A stretch of 64,000 bases of DNA from Gallionella sp. (lineage in GTDB: Bacteria > Pseudomonadota > Gammaproteobacteria > Burkholderiales > Gallionellaceae): the NCBI GenBank assembly GCA_028714895.1, contig JAQTLM010000003.1, positions 111,763-175,762 on the forward strand. Reading direction: 5' to 3'. The notes beneath the pieces are model-generated. The model saw only the letters and a program-made list of their open reading frames with translations, was not told the origin of the DNA and ran no database searches. The position numbers were made by a program, and so were the translations under genes. Numbering within the stretch: position 1 is the stretch's first letter; every line of letters begins with the position of its first letter. Of the stretch, positions 8,236-16,401 are shown in pieces.

Positions 8236-8355
8236 CATTCCGGCGAAGGCCGGAATCCAGCAAGAAAAGTACTCCGCGAAGCGGACAAAACCGTGATGTT
8301 GTCCCGCTTTCGCGGGAAATTATTAATTAACTGGATTCCGGCCTTCGCCGGAATG
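8236..8355. repeat. 120-bp palindromic repeat (GGCGAAGGCC type)
   Basis: Outer arms 8236-8260 and 8331-8355 are perfectly complementary over 25 bases (CATTCCGGCGAAGGCCGG plus 7). Inner arms near CCGCGAAGCGGAC and GTCCCGCTTTCGCGG also pair, so the whole unit can form a cruciform. Related copies are at 36142-36260 and, degraded, at about 39391-39500. Confidence 0.85.
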
Positions 8356-8392
8356 ACGGGCTAGTGGATTATTCGGGTTTGACATGAATCCG

Positions 8393-9253
8393 TTACCGCC
8401 CCTCTTCTCTCTTGAGCTGCTGGTAGCGCAGCTTGGCGGCGTGGTCGTCGCGCGCAGAATCAATTTCACGCATGACGGAACGCAAGTCAGCTTGCTTTTC
8501 GCTTTGCTGGAAGCGGCCGGTCAACAGCGTGTCGGGAAACAATTCGCCGCGCTGGTAGAGCGCCCAGATTTCCTTGCCGTACTGGGTGGCCTGCAGTTCG
8601 GGGGCGAACTGGCCGAAGTAGTTGGCCAGATTCTCGACGTCCCGCTCCAGCATGCGGCTGGCATTGTTGTTGGCGGCGGCGTCCACCGCCTGCGGCAAGT
8701 CGATGATGACCGGCCCCTGGCTGTCGACGAGGATATTGAACTCGGACAGGTCGCCGTGGACGATGCCGGCACACAGCATCAGCACGACTTGCCGGATCAG
8801 CATCGCGTGAAATTCCCTGGCCTGTTGTTCCGTGAGTTCCAGATCGTTGAGCCTGGGAGCAGGCGCACCCTGTTCATCCGACACCAGCTCCATCAGCAGC
8901 ACGCCCTCGTAAAAACCATGGGGGTGCGGCACACGTACGCCGGCGGCGGCGAGTTTGTACAAGGCATCCACTTCGGATCGTTGCCAGGCCGATTCCTGCT
9001 CCTTGCGCCCGTAGCGCGAGCCTTTTTCCATTGCACGTGCCTGGCGGCTGTTCTTCACCTTGCGGCCTTCGGTGTAGTGAACCGCCTGATGGAAGCCGCG
9101 CTGGTTGGCTTCCTTGTAAACCTTGGCGCAGCGGATTTCGTCGCCGCACTGGACGACATAGACCGTCGCCTCTTTTCCGCTCATCAGCTGGCGCATGACC
9201 TTGTCTACAACGCCGTCCTCGACGAGCGGTTCGATTCTTTTGGGGGTTTTCAT
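8393..9253 (-). CDS. RIO1-like serine protein kinase
   Basis: 286 residues of the bacterial RIO1-type kinase/ATPase family. Visible are an N-terminal MSGKEATVYVVQCGDE nucleotide loop (about 24-39), a catalytic Lys in CAKVYKE, the catalytic loop HGDLSEFNIL (166-175) and the metal-binding D185 in IIDLPQ, which replaces DFG as in RIO proteins. Eukaryotic RIO1 acts in small-subunit maturation; bacterial substrates are not established. Single gene between two repeat-filled gaps. Confidence 0.88.
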   Translation of the reverse strand: MKTPKRIEPLVEDGVVDKVMRQLMSGKEATVYVVQCGDEIRCAKVYKEANQRGFHQAVHYTEGRKVKNSRQARAMEKGSRYGRKEQESAWQRSEVDALYKLAAAGVRVPHPHGFYEGVLLMELVSDEQGAPAPRLNDLELTEQQAREFHAMLIRQVVLMLCAGIVHGDLSEFNILVDSQGPVIIDLPQAVDAAANNNASRMLERDVENLANYFGQFAPELQATQYGKEIWALYQRGELFPDTLLTGRFQQSEKQADLRSVMREIDSARDDHAAKLRYQQLKREEGR

Positions 9254-9312
9254 TGGCTATAAGGGGTAATTAGTCTGTTACGTCTCAACTTTTTACATTT
9301 ATTGAGCAAATT

Positions 9313-9465
9313 CGTAGCCTGGATGCAGCGCTAGCGGAATCCGGGGTTATCGTCATCCATTCCCGGATAGCTTTGCATAGCCATCTGACTAGGCCGTCAA
9401 AAAACAACGGCCAAGTCATTGGTTAACACTGCGTTTCATCCGGGCTACCTGTTTGCTTCCGGCTC
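9313..9465 (+). repeat. 153-bp repeat containing hairpin copy C
   Basis: Starts CGTAGCCTGGATGCAGCG, includes hairpin copy C (9376-9425, GACTAGGCCGT against ACGGCCAAGTC) and runs to CATCCGGGCTAC. It reaches into the last codons of rbgA. A near-identical inverted copy is at 12114-12267. Confidence 0.85.
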
Positions 9466-10350
9466 ATCCGGCTTAGGAATACCCGGCGCCTGTTTGAGCA
9501 TTGCCTCGCGCGTCTCGGGAGTCTCGAGGCTGATGCGTCCCAGCTTACCGGCGCGGTATTCCGTTAGCAGAATCATCGCCGCTTTTTCCAGATCCGGTTC
9601 GCCGCCCTTGCCTTTCAGCAGGCAGCCGCGCTTTTTGGCGACGGCTTCGATCACGCCGATGCCGTCCATTCCCGCCACATCCAAACCGAAGCGTTCGGCG
9701 AGTTGCGCGGGATAGCGCGCTAGCAGGGTGTTGGCGAGATGTTCGGCGATCTCTTCTTCGATGACGGCGTTGCGGCCGATTGCGTGGATCGCGGCGAGCA
9801 TCAGCCCGTCTTCAGGGTGCTCGATCTTCGGCCACATCAGGCCGGGCGAGTCGGTGAGGGTCATGCGCTCGTTCAGTTGGTGGCACTGCTGCGATTTGGT
9901 CACGGCGGGTTCGTCGCCGACATTGGCGACGCGGCGCTTGAGCAGCATGTTCATCAGCGTGGATTTGCCGACGTTGGGGATGCCCATGATCATCATGCGC
10001 AGCGGCTTGTGGTTGTTGTCGCGATGCGGCGCGAGCGGCTGGCACAGCTTGGGCACTTTGGCGGCGTCGCTGGCGCTCTTGCAACTCAGCGCCACGGCCT
10101 TGACACCTGCCTGTTGGTTGTAATAATTCAGCCAGGCCTGGGTGACGGCGGGGTCGGCGAGGTCGGCCTTGTTGAGGATCTTCAGGCAGGGACGCTGGCG
10201 GTGCTCGCGCAACTCCCTGATCATCGGGTTGCAGCTCGCTTCCGGCGCGCGCGCATCCAGCACTTCGATGACGACGTCGATAAATTCCATGGTCTCGGAC
10301 GCTTTTTTGCGCGCCGAGGTCATGTGACCGGGAAACCACTGAATAGACAT
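9445..10350 (-). CDS. rbgA: Ribosome biogenesis GTPase YlqF/RbgA
   Basis: 301 residues. Circularly permuted GTPase that assists late 50S assembly. Motif order is permuted as expected: NKAD (G4) at 60-63, GIPNVGKST (G1) at 123-131, and DSPG (G3) at 167-170. The N-terminal QWFPGHM is the family signature. The last seven codons and stop lie inside the 9313-9465 repeat, so the C-terminal tail DEPEANR is repeat-derived or the repeat captured the gene end. Confidence 0.93.
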   Translation of the reverse strand: MSIQWFPGHMTSARKKASETMEFIDVVIEVLDARAPEASCNPMIRELREHRQRPCLKILNKADLADPAVTQAWLNYYNQQAGVKAVALSCKSASDAAKVPKLCQPLAPHRDNNHKPLRMMIMGIPNVGKSTLMNMLLKRRVANVGDEPAVTKSQQCHQLNERMTLTDSPGLMWPKIEHPEDGLMLAAIHAIGRNAVIEEEIAEHLANTLLARYPAQLAERFGLDVAGMDGIGVIEAVAKKRGCLLKGKGGEPDLEKAAMILLTEYRAGKLGRISLETPETREAMLKQAPGIPKPDEPEANR

Positions 10351-10440
10351 TTGACTGGTGCTTTTTGAATAAAGGCGGATTTTACTCTGGGTGGCTCACC
10401 CGCACCTGATAAAAACGGCGGCGGCTTTCGGTAGCGTGTG

Positions 10441-11157
10441 TCAGTCCGGCTTCAACAGCGCCAGTTGCGCCGCATCGAGATAACACCATTCGCCCTCGGC
10501 CAGTCCCAGTTCATCGAGCTTCAGCAAGCCGATCTGCGAACGGCGCAGCGCGACGCAGTGGTTGTCGGCGGCCGCCAGCATGCGTTTGACCTGATGATAT
10601 TTGCCCTGCTCCAGCACGATCTCAAGTTGATGCGTGCCAATCATGCGGCAGGTCAACGCCGCCAGCGGCGCGGGCTCGTCGTGCAGCTTTACCCCGGCCA
10701 GCAACTTCGCAACCAGCTCCGGCGTGGCCGGGTCATGCGTGGTGGCGACATAGACCTTGGGCACGTGATGTTTCGGCGAGGACTGCTTGTGGATGAACGG
10801 CCCGTCATCCGACATCAGCAGCAGGCCGGTGGTGTCGTGATCGAGGCGGCCGACCGGCTGCACGTCGCGCCGGGTGAATTGTTCCGGCAGGATGGTCAGC
10901 ACGCCGGGGTGATGGCTGGCCTTGCGCGAGCATTCGAAATTGGCCGGCTTGTTCAATGCGATATAGACATGCTCGCGGTAAGTCCACACTTCGCCGTAGA
11001 CGGCGAATTCCAGGCCATTGGTCTCGAGTGCGGCGCGGCTGTCCCGGACGACTTTGCCGGCGATGCTCACTTCGCCATCGGCGATCAGTTCACTGCACCA
11101 CTTGCGGGTGCCAAAGCCCTGCGATTGCAGGATGCGGTCCAGGGTTAGTTTGCTCAT
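10441..11157 (-). CDS. rsuA: 16S rRNA pseudouridine synthase (RsuA family)
   Basis: 238 residues. An N-terminal S4 domain (LDRILQSQGFGTRKWCSELI, about 6-25) precedes the synthase domain with GRLDHDTTGLLL, catalytic D106, and a KGKYHQVKRML-like block (QGKYHQVKRML). RsuA makes pseudouridine at position 516 of 16S rRNA; RluB/E/F relatives act elsewhere, so the exact site is likely but not proven. Start set at 11157 (MSKLTLDRI) by family N-terminus; the longer upstream frame is not supported. Confidence 0.85.
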   Translation of the reverse strand: MSKLTLDRILQSQGFGTRKWCSELIADGEVSIAGKVVRDSRAALETNGLEFAVYGEVWTYREHVYIALNKPANFECSRKASHHPGVLTILPEQFTRRDVQPVGRLDHDTTGLLLMSDDGPFIHKQSSPKHHVPKVYVATTHDPATPELVAKLLAGVKLHDEPAPLAALTCRMIGTHQLEIVLEQGKYHQVKRMLAAADNHCVALRRSQIGLLKLDELGLAEGEWCYLDAAQLALLKPD

Positions 11158-11261
11158 GGCGTGACTGTAGCAGAAGCGCGGTGATTTTCGGATGTTTGAC
11201 GCTGAACCGTAGGCGCGATAGGCTGCGTTATCGCGTCCGGATGGACAGACCCTGAACTCAT

Positions 11262-12095
11262 ATGAACACGCCACAGGCCTCCGCTAAGCCCAAGGAACTG
11301 CTGCTGAAAAATCAGCAGAATCTGAAGGCGCGTGCGCTGCTGTTGGGTGACCGGCTGGACTTGAGGTTATTCAAGATCGAAGATTGTCTGGCTACCACGC
11401 CGTTGACGCTGGAGGTGGATGCCGACGGTGGCATCGCGGTGTTGTTCCGCTATGGTGTGGTGGTGCTGTTCGGAGTGAAGGGGCTGGACGAAGTCAAATT
11501 CATCGACTCCCTCAGGCCGTTGCTGACCAATCCCTATCCTTCACCGGAGACGGAAGAGCTGGAAATCCACTGCGGCATGGACAGCATAGGCGTGCAGAGC
11601 GGCGCGGTTTCGCTGGATGAGATCTCGCTGGAGAAATTGCAGATCATCGCCGATGCGTTGAGCAAGAATCTGGTGTTGTCGCTCTACGAGAAAAAAGTGG
11701 CCAGTGAGTTCGACAAGATCGAGCCGCTGGCGCAGGAGCTGGCCACGCATGGCCAGGTGAGCGCCGGTTCCAAAAAGCTGTTGTCCAAGATCGGCCACAT
11801 GCTGCTGATCGAGCATCGCATGGTGGGACGCGCTGAAATTGGCGACAAGCCGGAAACGCTATGGAATTTCCCGCATCTGGAAGGGTTGTATGCCAGCCTG
11901 GAAGACGAGTTCGAACTGATAGAACGCCAATCGGCTTTGGATCGCAAGCTGGGCTTGATCTCGGATACCGCGCAGACGCTCGCCGACGTGTGGGACAACC
12001 GGCAACTGCACAAGCTGGAATGGTATGTGATCGGGCTGATCCTGTTCGAGATCGTGCTCGGTCTGTACGAGCGGCTAGGTAAATACCTGGGTTGA
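11262..12095 (+). CDS. RMD1/YagE family protein (DUF155)
   Basis: 277 residues. The DUF155 core begins near KARALLLGDRLDLRLFKIED and contains FRYGVVVLFGV (about 62-72), then a long helical region with IGHMLLIEHRMVGRAEIGDKPE and a single C-terminal membrane helix (WYVIGLILFEIVLGLYERLG). Yeast RMD1 relatives are mitochondrial membrane proteins; bacterial members are uncharacterised. Divergent from rsuA with 104 bases between them, and followed by the inverted repeat copy at 12114. Confidence 0.82.
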   Translation: MNTPQASAKPKELLLKNQQNLKARALLLGDRLDLRLFKIEDCLATTPLTLEVDADGGIAVLFRYGVVVLFGVKGLDEVKFIDSLRPLLTNPYPSPETEELEIHCGMDSIGVQSGAVSLDEISLEKLQIIADALSKNLVLSLYEKKVASEFDKIEPLAQELATHGQVSAGSKKLLSKIGHMLLIEHRMVGRAEIGDKPETLWNFPHLEGLYASLEDEFELIERQSALDRKLGLISDTAQTLADVWDNRQLHKLEWYVIGLILFEIVLGLYERLGKYLG

Positions 12096-12113
12096 CGCAT
12101 GCCGCGCCCGGAC

Positions 12114-12267
12114 GAGCCGGAACCAAACAAGTAGCCCGGATGAAACGCAGTGTTAACCAATGACTTGGCCGTTGTTTTTTGACGGCCTAGTCAGATGGCT
12201 ATGCAAAGCTATCCGGGGATGGAGCCGATGCCCCCGGATTCCGCTAGCGCTGCATCCGGGCTACGAA
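12114..12267 (-). repeat. 153-bp repeat, inverted copy with hairpin D
   Basis: Reverse-complement match to 9313-9465. Hairpin D is at 12154-12203. The copy starts with GAGCCGGAACCAAACAAGTAG-like sequence matching the end of rbgA including its stop codon, although it lies after an unrelated gene (RMD1 family). Confidence 0.85.
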
Positions 12268-12301
12268 TCTGTAGCAGAACGGTTAAGTAAACAGCATTGG
12301 A

Positions 12302-12745
12302 TCAGTCCGGAAATTCCCCATCCACGTAGAACCATCTTCCCTCCTCGCGCACGAAGCGGCTGATTTCGTGCAGCCTATAAGCGCGGCCGCCGATCTTGTA
12401 GCGTGCGACGAATTCCACCGTGGCGCGATCGGCTGATTCAGGGAGGTACTGCTTGATTTCGAGGCCCAGCCACTTGGCGTTGTCTGCCGCTAGATCAAGC
12501 GCGGCGGGGCGGGTGGCGGGATGCCAAGTGGCCAGCAGATAGGCTTCCAGCTTGAGCACATAAGCGCTGTAGCGCGAGCGCATCATAACCAGCGCGTTGG
12601 CCGGCGTTTGCTGACGGCCAACGCGAATGGCTAGTGGTTCCATCAGGGCTGCGGCATCCGGTGCGGGGGTGCCGTCGTGGTAACGGCCACAACAGGCGGC
12701 ATAGTCGGTTGCGCCGCAGGGGCAGGGTGATGGTGTTGCGGTCAT
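12302..12745 (-). CDS. ychJ: YchJ family protein with SEC-C motif
   Basis: 147 residues. The N-terminal CPCGATDYAACC (about 8-19) is the zinc-binding SEC-C motif, and the RSRYSAYVLKLEAYLLATWH block and C-terminal RFVREEGRWFYVDGEF are typical of YchJ. Between ALM and MRSRYSAY there are 19 extra residues (about 36-54, EPLAIRVGRQQTPANALVM) that family members lack. They are exactly encoded by a copy of the dispersed hairpin repeat (12585-12637). Overlaps yaeQ by ATGA. Function unknown. Confidence 0.85.
   Translation of the reverse strand: MTATPSPCPCGATDYAACCGRYHDGTPAPDAAALMEPLAIRVGRQQTPANALVMMRSRYSAYVLKLEAYLLATWHPATRPAALDLAADNAKWLGLEIKQYLPESADRATVEFVARYKIGGRAYRLHEISRFVREEGRWFYVDGEFPD
12585..12637 (-). 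repeat. Dispersed hairpin family, copy E, inside ychJ
   Basis: On the minus strand it reads CACTAGCCATTC, a CGCGTTGGCCG/CGGCCAACGCG stem around TCAGCAAACGC, then CTGGTTATG. It shares its ends with copy B but has an entirely different, still self-complementary stem. The insertion is 57 bases long, a multiple of three, and is flanked by ATG on both sides. Confidence 0.8.
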
Positions 12746-13299
12746 CCGTTAGCCGGACGGAAGCTGCCCTGCCATACCACCGGTTCGATCTCGATCATGC
12801 CGGCAGCGCTGGTCATCATGATGTCGTTTTCCTGTATGGTGCATTGCAGTTGCATGTTGCGGTTGGCCAGCGCGGCGAGCGCCAGCGTGGTTTCGCTGGC
12901 CAGATTGAGCACGGTGAGATTGTTCAGGCGTTGCAGTTTGCTGCGATTCTCATTCCACCAGATATTCGCCGCGCGGCCGTAGCTGATGACCACGACCTGA
13001 TCGGCACGTCCGCAGGCTTTGCGGATGGCGCGCTCGTCGGGCAGGCCGACATCTATCCAACACTTGATTGCGCCGGTGAGGTCTTTCTGCCACAGATCGG
13101 GCTCCTCATCGTTGCTCATGCCTTTGCCGAAGGTCAGCAATTCGTCGGCGTAGAGCGCGAAGGCGAGCAGCCGCACCATCATGCGCTCGTCGGTTTCCGA
13201 CGGATGCCGCGCCAGGGTCAGCGCGTGGTCGGCGTAATAGTGGCGATCCATGTCGGCGATCTGGAGGGCGGCTTTGAAGACGGTTGCTTTGATGGCCAT
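12742..13299 (-). CDS. yaeQ: YaeQ family protein
   Basis: 185 residues beginning MAIKATVFKAALQIADMDR, the standard YaeQ N-terminus, with the PSETDERMMVRLLAFALYA block (about 33-51), DLWQKDLTGAIKCWIDVG and a C-terminal region ending near VVWQGSFRP. The fold is PD-(D/E)XK nuclease-like; YaeQ was reported as an RfaH-loss suppressor, but its role is unsettled. Start set at 13299 by family N-terminus. It forms a two-gene unit with ychJ. Confidence 0.88.
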   Translation of the reverse strand: MAIKATVFKAALQIADMDRHYYADHALTLARHPSETDERMMVRLLAFALYADELLTFGKGMSNDEEPDLWQKDLTGAIKCWIDVGLPDERAIRKACGRADQVVVISYGRAANIWWNENRSKLQRLNNLTVLNLASETTLALAALANRNMQLQCTIQENDIMMTSAAGMIEIEPVVWQGSFRPANG

Positions 13300-13348
13300 G
13301 TAGGTGTTTCGGCTGGGTGTTGGGCAGGCGTGCATTCTACTAGAGACG

Positions 13349-13400
13349 ACTAGCCATCTGACTAGGCCGTCTAACAACAACAGCCTAGTCATTGGTTATA
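13349..13400 (+). repeat. Dispersed hairpin family, copy F
   Basis: ACTAGCCATCTGACTAGGCC at the start and TCATTGGTTATA at the end. The stem GACTAGGC(C)/(A)GCCTAGTC flanks TCTAACAACAAC. It lies between the divergent yaeQ start and the promoter of the polysaccharide operon. Confidence 0.75.
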
Positions 13401-13425
13401 GCAGGGGTAAATCGCCCGGAACCAC

Positions 13426-13455
13426 TTGACAGCTTCGGGTTAAGACTGCTGTAAT
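13426..13455 (+). promoter_or_regulatory. Promoter of the polysaccharide operon
   Basis: TTGACA at 13426-13431 and TGTAAT at 13450-13455, 18 bases apart, 30 bases before the regulator ATG at 13485. It is the only good sigma-70-like site before the long codirectional run, so I take it as the main promoter. TGCAGCCCGTTCATCAACTG downstream may be leader. Confidence 0.6.
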
Positions 13456-13484
13456 GCAGCCCGTTCATCAACTGAACGCACATT

Positions 13485-13832
13485 ATGTTCGACAACACTA
13501 CCAGCTACGGCTTACTCAAAACACTGGAAAACAACCCCAGTCTTTCCCAAAGAGATTTGGCGAAACATTTGGGCGTCAGCCTCGGCAAGATTAATTTCTG
13601 CCTCAACGCGCTGATTGAGAAAGGTTGCCTGAAGGTCAATAATTTTCGCAACAGCGACAACAAACTGGCTTATGCCTATCTGCTTACGCCGAAAGGCGTC
13701 GAGCAAAAGGCATGCATGACGGTGGAGTTTCTGCAAATCAAGATATATGAATACGAGCGGCTGCGCGCGGAGATCGAGGAACTGAAACTCGAAGCGGAAC
13801 AAAAAGGCTTGCTGGAGAATAACCATGAGTGA
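13485..13832 (+). CDS. MarR family EPS-associated transcriptional regulator
   Basis: 115 residues. A winged helix-turn-helix (LSQRDLAKHLGVSLGKINF, about 19-37, then LIEKGCLKVNNF) is followed by a C-terminal coiled helix (YERLRAEIEELKLEAEQKG). This is the short MarR_EPS type repeatedly found as the first gene of exopolysaccharide clusters in betaproteobacteria. It overlaps manC by 8 bases, so it is made with the enzymes it probably controls. Its operator is unknown; no obvious palindrome overlaps the promoter. Confidence 0.85.
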   Translation: MFDNTTSYGLLKTLENNPSLSQRDLAKHLGVSLGKINFCLNALIEKGCLKVNNFRNSDNKLAYAYLLTPKGVEQKACMTVEFLQIKIYEYERLRAEIEELKLEAEQKGLLENNHE

Positions 13833-15270
13833 TCGCCAGATTCATGCGGTTATTCTCGCCGGGGGTAGCGGCAGCCGCTTATGGCCGCTTTCTCGCCAGC
13901 ATCTGCCCAAACAGTTTTTGTCGCTGGATGGCGATGCATCGCTACTGCAAACCACTATCAATCGCCTGTCTCCGGTGGTTAAAGCGGAGAATATCCTGAT
14001 CGTCACGCAGGAAGCTCATGCCAAGGGCGAGTCCTACCATGCCCTGTTACCCTACCGTACCCTGTTTGAACCCGTTGGGCGCAACACCGCACCGGCAATC
14101 GCATTGGCCGCCGCCTGCCTGATGGCCGATGGTGCAGACCCTATCATGGCCGTGTTGCCTGCCGACCACATTATCAAAGATGAAGTGCGTTTTCGTGAAC
14201 ATTTGAGTCTCGCAATCAAAGCGGCTGAAAACGGCAAGCTCATCACCTTCGGTATCCAGCCCACCCGCCCGGATACCGGCTTTGGCTACATTAAAGCCCA
14301 TCGTGGCAGCTCCATTGATAGGGAAGTATCAGGCGGGACTTGCGATACGAATGGGGTATATACGGTTGAGCGCTTTACCGAAAAACCCGACCTTGCCACC
14401 GCCGAGCAGTTCCTGAAACAAGGCGATTATTACTGGAACTCCGGCATGTTTGTGTGGCGCGCCTCGGTGATCCTCGCGGAGATCCGGCAGCATCTGCCGG
14501 CAGTGTATCAAGTGATACAGACAATCCTTGCCGAAAGCCGCGCCGGCACGCCCTTCCAGCAAGCCGTGGAAGAGCATTTTGCCGCCATGCCCTCCATTTC
14601 CATCGACTACGGTGTGCTGGAAAAATCGGATCACGTTTCGCTCATCCCCTGCGACATCGGCTGGAACGATGTCGGCAGTTGGCAGGCCGTACACGATATT
14701 TCCGCCAAGGACGAAAATGGCAACGTGCTGCAAGGCAATGTGATCGCACTGGGCTGCCATAACAGCCTGATCCGGGCCGAGAAAAGGCTGGTTGCCGCCA
14801 TTGGCGTGGAAGACCTTTGCGTTATTGAAACTGCCGATGCCGTGCTGATCTCGAAGAGTGACCAGACACAGCGGGTGCGCGAAGTAGTGGATGCGCTGCA
14901 TGAAAATGGCGCAACCGAGCATATCTATCATGCCAAAGTGAATCGCCCATGGGGCAGTTACACCGTGCTGGAAGAAGATCAGGATGGCTTCAAGCTCAAA
15001 CGCATCGAAGTCGCTCCCGGCGCGCGCCTCAGCCTGCAAAGCCATAATCGCCGCTCCGAACACTGGGTGGTGGTGGCAGGTACAGCGACGGTCACCAACG
15101 GCAGTGAGGTGATTACGGTACAGAAAAATCAAAGTACCTACATTCCGATAGGCGCGAAACACCGCCTCGAGAATTTGGGCACTGAACCATTACATATCGT
15201 TGAGATTCAGGTTGGGGAATACCTGGGTGAAGATGATATTCAGCGTTATGAAGACAACTACGGCAGATAG
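13825..15270 (+). CDS. manC: Mannose-1-phosphate guanylyltransferase / mannose-6-phosphate isomerase
   Basis: 481 residues, usual length for the bifunctional type II enzyme. The nucleotidyltransferase signature [14 protein letters not shown] is at 11-24, with AVLPADHII, a TGFGYIK block and RFTEKPD further on. The C-terminal cupin isomerase domain starts at [13 protein letters not shown] and has the [15 protein letters not shown] metal-site motif. It makes GDP-mannose from GTP and mannose-1-phosphate and interconverts mannose-6-phosphate and fructose-6-phosphate. No phosphomannomutase gene is in the window. Confidence 0.95.
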   Translation: MSDRQIHAVILAGGSGSRLWPLSRQHLPKQFLSLDGDASLLQTTINRLSPVVKAENILIVTQEAHAKGESYHALLPYRTLFEPVGRNTAPAIALAAACLMADGADPIMAVLPADHIIKDEVRFREHLSLAIKAAENGKLITFGIQPTRPDTGFGYIKAHRGSSIDREVSGGTCDTNGVYTVERFTEKPDLATAEQFLKQGDYYWNSGMFVWRASVILAEIRQHLPAVYQVIQTILAESRAGTPFQQAVEEHFAAMPSISIDYGVLEKSDHVSLIPCDIGWNDVGSWQAVHDISAKDENGNVLQGNVIALGCHNSLIRAEKRLVAAIGVEDLCVIETADAVLISKSDQTQRVREVVDALHENGATEHIYHAKVNRPWGSYTVLEEDQDGFKLKRIEVAPGARLSLQSHNRRSEHWVVVAGTATVTNGSEVITVQKNQSTYIPIGAKHRLENLGTEPLHIVEIQVGEYLGEDDIQRYEDNYGR

Positions 15271-15292
15271 CTGCGCAAAAAGGGATATTGAA

Positions 15293-16387
15293 ATGAGCCA
15301 AGTTAAAAAAATTGCATTGATTACCGGCGTGACCGGGCAGGACGGCGCATACCTTGCCGAGCTGTTGCTGGACAAGGGTTATGAGGTGCATGGCATGAAG
15401 CGCCGCAGCTCCATGTTCAACACCGCGCGCATCGACCACCTGTTCCATGATGTGCATGAAAAAGGCTTGCCATTCTTCCTGCACCACGGCGACATGACCG
15501 ATTCTTCCAGCCTGACGCATATTATCCAGAAAGTGCAGCCGGACGAGATATACAACCTTGCGGCGCAAAGCCATGTGGCCGTGTCGTTTGAAGAGCCGGA
15601 ATATACGGCCAACTCCGACGCGCTGGGCGCATTGCGCATACTGGAGGCGATCCGCATTCTCGGGATGGAAAAGAAAACCCGTTTCTATCAAGCCTCCACC
15701 TCCGAGCTGTATGGTCTGGTGCAGGAAACTCCGCAAAAGGAAACTACGCCGTTCTATCCGCGCAGCCCATATGCGGTAGCCAAGCTTTATGCCTACTGGA
15801 TCACGGTGAATTACCGCGAGGCCTATGGTATCTATGCCTGCAACGGCATCCTGTTCAACCACGAGTCGCCGATACGCGGCGAGACCTTCGTCACGCGCAA
15901 GATCACCCGCGCGCTTGCGCGCATCAAACTTGGCCTGCAAGAATGCCTCTATCTCGGGAATCTGAACGCACTACGCGACTGGGGGCACGCCAAAGACTAT
16001 GTCGAGGTGCAATGGCTGATGCTGCAACAAGATCACGCCGAAGACTTTGTTATCGCCACTGGTGTGCAATACAGTGTGCGCGATTTTGTGAATGCGGCAG
16101 CCAAAGAACTTGGTATAGCTATTACATGGCGCGGCGAAGGCGCGGAAGAGAAGGGTTTTGACGCATCCGGCAAATGTATCGTCGCCGTCGATCCGCGCTA
16201 CTTCCGCCCCACTGAAGTGGAGACGCTGCTGGGCGATGCCAGCAAGGCAAAAAACAAACTCGGCTGGACACCCAAGATCAGCTTCAACGAGCTGGTGAGT
16301 GAAATGGTGCGCGAAGACCTCAAGGGTGCCGAGCGCGATGAACTGGTCAAGCGGCACGGTTACGCGGCATTTAACTACCACGAATAA
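15293..16387 (+). CDS. gmd: GDP-mannose 4,6-dehydratase
   Basis: 364 residues. Extended SDR with [16 protein letters not shown] near the N-terminus, the [15 protein letters not shown] block, and YAVAKLY as catalytic YxxxK. It converts GDP-mannose to GDP-4-keto-6-deoxymannose. Start chosen at 15293: [12 protein letters not shown] fits the family, and AAGGGATA lies just upstream. The product feeds both the adjacent reductase (fucose route) and ColD (colitose route). Confidence 0.95.
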   Translation: MSQVKKIALITGVTGQDGAYLAELLLDKGYEVHGMKRRSSMFNTARIDHLFHDVHEKGLPFFLHHGDMTDSSSLTHIIQKVQPDEIYNLAAQSHVAVSFEEPEYTANSDALGALRILEAIRILGMEKKTRFYQASTSELYGLVQETPQKETTPFYPRSPYAVAKLYAYWITVNYREAYGIYACNGILFNHESPIRGETFVTRKITRALARIKLGLQECLYLGNLNALRDWGHAKDYVEVQWLMLQQDHAEDFVIATGVQYSVRDFVNAAAKELGIAITWRGEGAEEKGFDASGKCIVAVDPRYFRPTEVETLLGDASKAKNKLGWTPKISFNELVSEMVREDLKGAERDELVKRHGYAAFNYHE

Positions 16388-16401
16388 CACCCCATCAGAG
16401 C

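Noticed and set aside
8384..9262. Long open frame on the plus strand opposite the RIO kinase gene
   Set aside because: Antisense shadow of a GC-rich conserved gene; no family features or ribosome site.
9419..12160. Two similar small frames starting MVNTAFHPGYLF
   Set aside because: They are the same repeat (copies C and D) read through; similarity is from the repeat, not a protein family.
562..13400. Hairpin copies considered as a CRISPR array
   Set aside because: Copies are kilobases apart, in both orientations, without regular spacers or cas genes.
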